A stretch of DNA of 64,000 nucleotides from Candidula unifasciata (taxonomy: Eukaryota; Mollusca; Gastropoda; Stylommatophora; Geomitridae), in the NCBI GenBank assembly GCA_905116865.2, contig CAJHNH020001100.1, positions 1 to 64,000 of the forward strand. Direction: 5' to 3'. The position numbers and the translations under genes are program-made. Below the pieces are notes generated by a model, which was not told where the DNA came from, did not search any database, and saw only the letters and a list, made by a program, of their open reading frames with translations. Each line of letters starts with the position of its first letter. Within the stretch, counting starts at the first letter, position 1. Positions 59,216 through 64,000 of this stretch are shown here, in pieces.

Positions 59216-61496
59216 ATGAGGTATCTAGATCACACCTTGCACTAACATACATACAAGTCCTAGAGGGACATAGCAACATCAGGTGTCTAGATCACACTCT
59301 TCACTAACACACATACAAGTCCTAGAGGGACGGAGCAACAAGAGGTGTCTAGATCACACTCTGCAATAACATACTTACAAGTCCTAGAGGGACGTAGCAA
59401 CAAGAGGTGTCCAGATCACACTCTGCAATAACATACTTACAAGTCCTAGAGGGACGTAGCAACAAGAGGTGTCCAGATCACACTCTGCAATAACATACTT
59501 ACAAGTCCTAGAGGGACGTAGCAACAAGAGGTGTCCAGATCACACTCTGCAATAACATACAAGTCCTAGAGGGACGTAGCAACAAGAGGTGTCTAGAGCA
59601 CACTCTGCAATAACATACTTACAAGTCCTAGAGGGACGTAGCAACAAGAGGTGTCTAGATCACACCCTGCACTAACACACATACAAGTCCTAGAGGAACG
59701 TAGCAACAAGAGGTGTCCAGATCACACTCTGCACTAACATACTTACAAGTCCTAGAGGGACGTAGCAACAAGAGGTGTCCAGATCACACTCTGCAATAAC
59801 ATACATACAAGTCCTAGAGGGACGTAGCAACAAGAGGTGTCCAGATCACACTCTGCAATAACATACATACAAGTCCTAGAGGGACGTAGCAACAAGAGGT
59901 GTCCAGATCACACTCTGCAATAACATACATACAAGTCCTAGAGGGACGTAGCAACAAGAGGTGTCCAGATCACACTCTTCACTAACATACATACAAGTCC
60001 TAGAGGGACATATCAGCAACAAGAGGTGTCTAGATCACACTCTGCAATAACATACTTACAAGTCCTAGAGGGACGTAGCAACAAGAGGTGTCCAGATCAC
60101 ACTCTGCAATAACACACATACAAGTCCTAGAGGAACGTAGCAACAAGAGGTGTCCAGATCACACTCTGCAATAACATACATACAAGTCCTAGAGGGACGT
60201 AGCAACAAGAGGTGTCCAGATCACACTCTGCAATAACATACATACAAGTCCTAGAGGGACGTAGCAACAAGAGGTGTCCAGATCACACTCTGCAATAACA
60301 TACATACAAGTCCTAGAGGGACGTAGCAACAAGAGGTGTCCAGATCACACTCTTCACTAACATACATACAAGTCCTAGAGGGACATATCAGCAACAAGAG
60401 GTATCTAGATCACACCTTGCACTAACATACATACAAGTCCTAGAGGGACGTAGCAACAAGAGGTGTCTAGATCACACTCTGCAATAACATACAAGTCCTA
60501 GAGGGACGTAGCAACAAGAGGTGTCTAGATCACACTCTGCAATAACATACTTACAAGTCCTAGAGGGACGTAGCAACAAGAGGTGTCTAGATCACACTCT
60601 GCACTAACACACATACAAGTCCTAGAGGGACGTAGCAACAAGAGGTGTCTAGATCACACTCTGCAATAACATACTTACAAGTCCTAGAGGGACGTAGCAA
60701 CAAGAGGTGTCTAGATCACACTCTGCAATAAGTAACAAGTCCTAGAGGGACATAGCAACATGAGGTGTCTAGATCACACTCTGCAATAACATACTTACAA
60801 GTCCTAGAGGGACGTAGCAACAAGAGGTGTCCAGATCACACTCTGCAATAACATACTTACAAGTCCTAGAGGGACGTAGCAACAAGAGGTGTCTAGATCA
60901 CACTCTGCAATAACATACTTACAAGTCCTAGAGGGACGTAGCAACAAGAGGTGTCCAGATCACACTCTGCAATAACATACTTACAAGTCCTAGAGGGACG
61001 TAGCAACAAGAGGTGTCCAGATCACACTCTGCACTAACATACTTACAAGTCCTAGAGGGACGTAGCAACAAGAGGTGTCCAGATCACACTCTGCAATAAC
61101 ATACAAGTCCTAGAGGGACGTAGCAACAAGAGGTGTCTAGATCACACTCTGCAATAACATACTTACAAGTCCTAGAGGGACGTAGCAACAAGAGGTTTCC
61201 AGATCACACTCTGCAATAACATACAAGTCCTAGAGGGACGTAGCAACAAGAGGTGTCTAGATCACACTCTGCAATAACATACAAGTCCTAGAGGGACGTA
61301 GCAACAAGAGGTGTCTAGATCACACTCTGCAATAACATACTTACAAGTCCTAGAGGGACGTAGCAACAAGAGGTGTTTAGATCACACTCTGCACTAACAC
61401 ACATACAAGTCCTAGAGGGACGTAGCAACAAGAGGTGTCCAGATCACACTCTGCACTAACATACATACAAGTCCTAGAGGGACATATCAGCAACAT
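59216..61496. repeat. 62-bp intronic minisatellite
   Basis: About 37 units of 62 bp keyed by GTCTAGATCACACTCTGCAA, TAACATACTTACAAGTCC and TAGAGGGACGTAGCAACAAG. Some units lack the ATACTT/ATACAT tetramer-like segment and are 58 bp. A variant marked by ACATATCAGCAAC recurs at 60011, 60386 and near the right edge. Confidence 0.97.
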
Positions 61497-61499
61497 GAG

Positions 61500-62430
61500 T
61501 TACAGTCTTGTCTGTGGTTACCAGCTTTTTTTTTTTAGTGTGTGGGTTACTTTTGTGTGTGTGTGGTCATAAGCTTGTCTGTGGTTACATTCTTGCTTTG
61601 TAGTTAGTCTTGTGTGGTTACGAGCTTGTCTGTGGTTAAAATCTTGCTTGTAGTTACAGTCTTGTCTGTGGTTACAGTCTTGTCTGTAGTTACAGTCTTG
61701 TCTGTAGTTACAGTCTTGTCTGTAGTTACAGTCTTGTCTGTGGATAAAGTCGTATCTGTGGCTACAGTCATCTCTGTCGTTAGTCTTGTCTGTGGTTACA
61801 ATCTTGTCTTTGGTTACAATCTTGTCTGTGGTTATGAGCTTGTCTATGGTTACAAGCTTGTCAGTGGTTACAGTCGTGCCTATAGTTACAGTCTTGTCTG
61901 TGGTTAAAGCTTGTTTGTGGTTTAAAGCTTGTCTGTAGTTGTAAGCTTGTCTATGGTTGCACTTATCTGTGATTACAAGCTTGTCTGTGGTTTCTTTGTG
62001 GTTTCAAGCGTGTCTGTGGCTAGTCTTATCTCTGGTTACAGTCTTGTCTGTGGCTAGTCTTATCTCTTGTTACAGTCTTGTCTGTGGCTAGTCTTTTGTC
62101 TGGTTACAGTCTTGTCTGTGGTTAGTCTTATCTCTGGTTACAGTCTTGTCTGTGGCTAGTCTTTTGTGTGGTTACAGTCTTATCTCTGGTTACAGTCTTG
62201 TCTGTGGCTACAGTCATGTCTGTGGCTAGTCTTTTGTATGGTTACAGTCTTGTCTGTGGCTACAGTCATGTCTGTGGCTAGTCTTTTGTGTGGTTACAGT
62301 CTTATCTGTGGCTAGAGTCTTGTCTGTGTCTACAGTCTTCGCTGTGGTTACAGTCTTGTCTGGCTAGAAGCTTGTGTGTGGCTACAGTTTTTTTGTGTAG
62401 TTACAGTCTTGTCTGTGGCTAGTGTTGCAA
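61500..62430. repeat. 18-bp degenerate intronic repeat
   Basis: Degenerate copies of TCTTGTCTGTGGTTACAG in runs, with variants TCTGTGGCTAG and ATCTCTGGTTACAG. The 97-codon ORF inside (LSVVTV repeats) is an artefact. Confidence 0.9.
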
Positions 62431-62499
62431 ATGTTATTTTAAAAAAAAAAAAATTATTGAGTGCAATCTTACATTAAAACTTGACTGATATATCTACAG

Positions 62500-63975
62500 A
62501 GCAGGGAGTTATACAAGTTATAGATGTGGATGCAGAGAATGGATTAGTGCCTCTGTATTTACCTCCAGATAAGAAGAAACAAAATGCACAGGTTAGCAAA
62601 GCTGGCAAGAAGAAGCCTTTTAGCAGTACTGTCGTGAGTGTTGCTTCAGGTAGAAGGCAACTGGGTCATTGTAAACTGTCACCACCACCTGCAGCATGCT
62701 TCAAACCTCACACTGTGGGGTCAGCCAACTGTCTGTCCACTCCAAGGAAATGTGTGTCTGTGCAGAGTCCTGGTATTCAAAGTTACTTCAGTCCATGTGG
62801 GGAGAAACGAAACAGCAAGAGAAGTAGTCCAATATCTGGGAAGAGTCTGTTTACAGAATTTAGCGATGATGAACTGTCGATTGTACATGAAGAAATTTTC
62901 ACAAAGCAAATGAAACTACTTGAGGATACTTTAGCTGCTGATTATGTATGTGATGCCACTAGTGTGGCTGCTATGAATGGTTCCATGAACAGTGATATCT
63001 GCGAAGAGTTCATTCATTCTACAGAACCGAAAGTGCTCTTGCACTGCACAGGTGTCAGAGGTCAAAGCAGGGCAGCAGTAGAGGAGAAGCTTGTGGAATC
63101 TCACAGCACCAACATTGAGCATCATGTAGGCAGTGGCAATACGTGCAGCGTAGCAGCTTCCCTTGAAAGTGGATATGGTAGCTGTGTAGAGAAATTACAT
63201 CATTCTCTGATGACCAGTAATGACCAGCTTGCATGTCCAGCCTCTGCTGTGTCAAGCAGTTGCTCTCTGGTGGATGCTAGTGATTGTGATGTTGAAGGCA
63301 CCTTTAGCCATCATACCTTAGGAGACAGATGCAAACTGCTGACGTCGGGTGAGATCTCTGACTATGCACAGACTCCAGATGCAGAAAATGATGGCCACTC
63401 AGCTCAGGTTGATAAGCCTGACTTCAGGTGCAACACTCTTTCAGATGCCAGTATGGCTCAGGTTGAAGAAGACGTTGCTGTTATGAAGACTATGCTTAAT
63501 GTGACCTCACAGTCTAATTCTGCCACTGTGACGGCACAGACTAATTATTATCATGTGGTGTCAAAGACGAATTCTCCCGGTGTGACAGCACAGACTAATT
63601 ATCCCAGTGCCATTGACAAACAGTCCATCCTGCCTAGTGTACAGAAACAGACATCCATTTTCTCCTTCTTTAAAGCGAGAGTTGGTTCTAGCAAAACCAT
63701 AGGATTCATGAGTAAAACATTGAGCACTCTATCAGGCCGTAGACAGACTTCTGGTGGCAAGTGCTCAAAAGTTTCAGATCCAGTCTTTGGTCAGTGTCAG
63801 ACATCTGTGGTGACACCATTCAAGGCAGTTAGCTCTGAAAGGCAGACTGTAATCCCATCATCTTCATATGTGGATGTTAGAGGAGTAAAACCAGAGTTAA
63901 CTCAAGACAGCCAGCAACAGCAGCAGTACAGAGCAGCAGGAAAGAGACAGTGCCCTTTCTACAAAAAGATCCACA
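62500..63975 (+). CDS. DCLRE1A: DCLRE1A/SNM1A homologue, large second coding exon
   Basis: Open for 1476 bp from the acceptor AG at 62498-62499 to a perfect donor GTAAGT at 63976, again phase 1. The region is low-complexity and Ser/Thr-rich, as the long N-terminal half of SNM1A is. QTSIFSFF (63648-63671) fits the PCNA-binding PIP-box Q-x-x-I-x-x-F-F. SPGIQSYF (62766-62789) is a second, Q-less PIP-like motif. It ends KRQCPFYKKIH, matching the CPFYKKI that immediately precedes the metallo-beta-lactamase domain in vertebrate DCLRE1A. The nuclease domain (HxHxDH, beta-CASP) must be in exons beyond the window. I do not see the UBZ4 C2HC finger that the human protein has. There is no ATG at the left edge, consistent with an internal exon. 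Confidence 0.88.
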
Positions 63976-64000
63976 GTAAGTCATGATTCAGTATTAGCAG

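Larger units (their letters stand above)
58914..62499 (+). other. Intron of the DCLRE1A homologue
   Basis: 3586 bp from GTGAGT to TATATCTACAG. About 90 percent is two minisatellites (62-bp and 18-bp units). The remaining ends are AT-rich. A poly-A run at about 62441-62453 lies near the acceptor. The phase-1 match of both exons supports the boundaries. Confidence 0.75.

Noticed and set aside
62481..62499. Start of the large DCLRE1A-like ORF at 62481
   Set aside because: The first codon there is TTG and a splice acceptor AG lies at 62498-62499. The phase fits the upstream exon, so this is intron sequence rather than a translation start.

Overview
The window is nuclear DNA from an invertebrate animal and is almost free of single-copy genes. 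About 22 kb of the 64 kb (my tally by eye) is tandem minisatellite. Most of the rest is layered transposon debris: non-LTR retrotransposons, hAT-like DNA transposons, LTR elements and one tRNA-like SINE. The mixture of LINE families, with AP-endonuclease-type ends and RNase H tails, fits a lophotrochozoan such as a mollusc. That is an inference; nothing here fixes the species.

Layout. 1-5.6 kb: a probable solo LTR, then 38-bp and 43-bp minisatellites. 5.6-10.7 kb: a 37-bp minisatellite split by a 3.9-kb hAT-like element that carries a broken LINE. 11-12.6 kb: microsatellites and a LINE endonuclease scrap. 12.6-22.9 kb: four large arrays (33, 45, 45 and 40 bp). 23-31.4 kb: LTR-like and LINE scraps, a SINE, and 14-bp, poly-G and 51-bp repeats. 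31.5-40.9 kb: an older split LTR fragment, an antisense LINE, and a young LTR element (34276-39525) whose two LTRs differ at only about seven sites and which encloses one intact, unrecognised antisense ORF. 40.9-52 kb: a nest of an RNase H-bearing LINE, a second RNase H LINE, a foldback element and a hAT transposon, several with readable target-site duplications. 52-58.2 kb: LINE scraps around a 3.1-kb array of 53-bp units. 58.7-64 kb: two exons of the only recognisable host gene.

The host gene is a DCLRE1A (SNM1A) homologue on the + strand. Its start carries the SEENDIWNYKS segment, its middle carries a PIP-box QTSIFSFF, and the second exon ends at CPFYKKI, just where the metallo-beta-lactamase/beta-CASP nuclease domain begins in this family. 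The 3.6-kb intron between the two exons is mostly two minisatellites. The catalytic domain lies beyond the window.

The items most worth following are the young LTR element with its unexplained 626-residue ORF and no visible pol, the insertion chronology around 40.9-52 kb, and the higher-order duplications inside several minisatellites. I found no evidence of a new multi-gene system.
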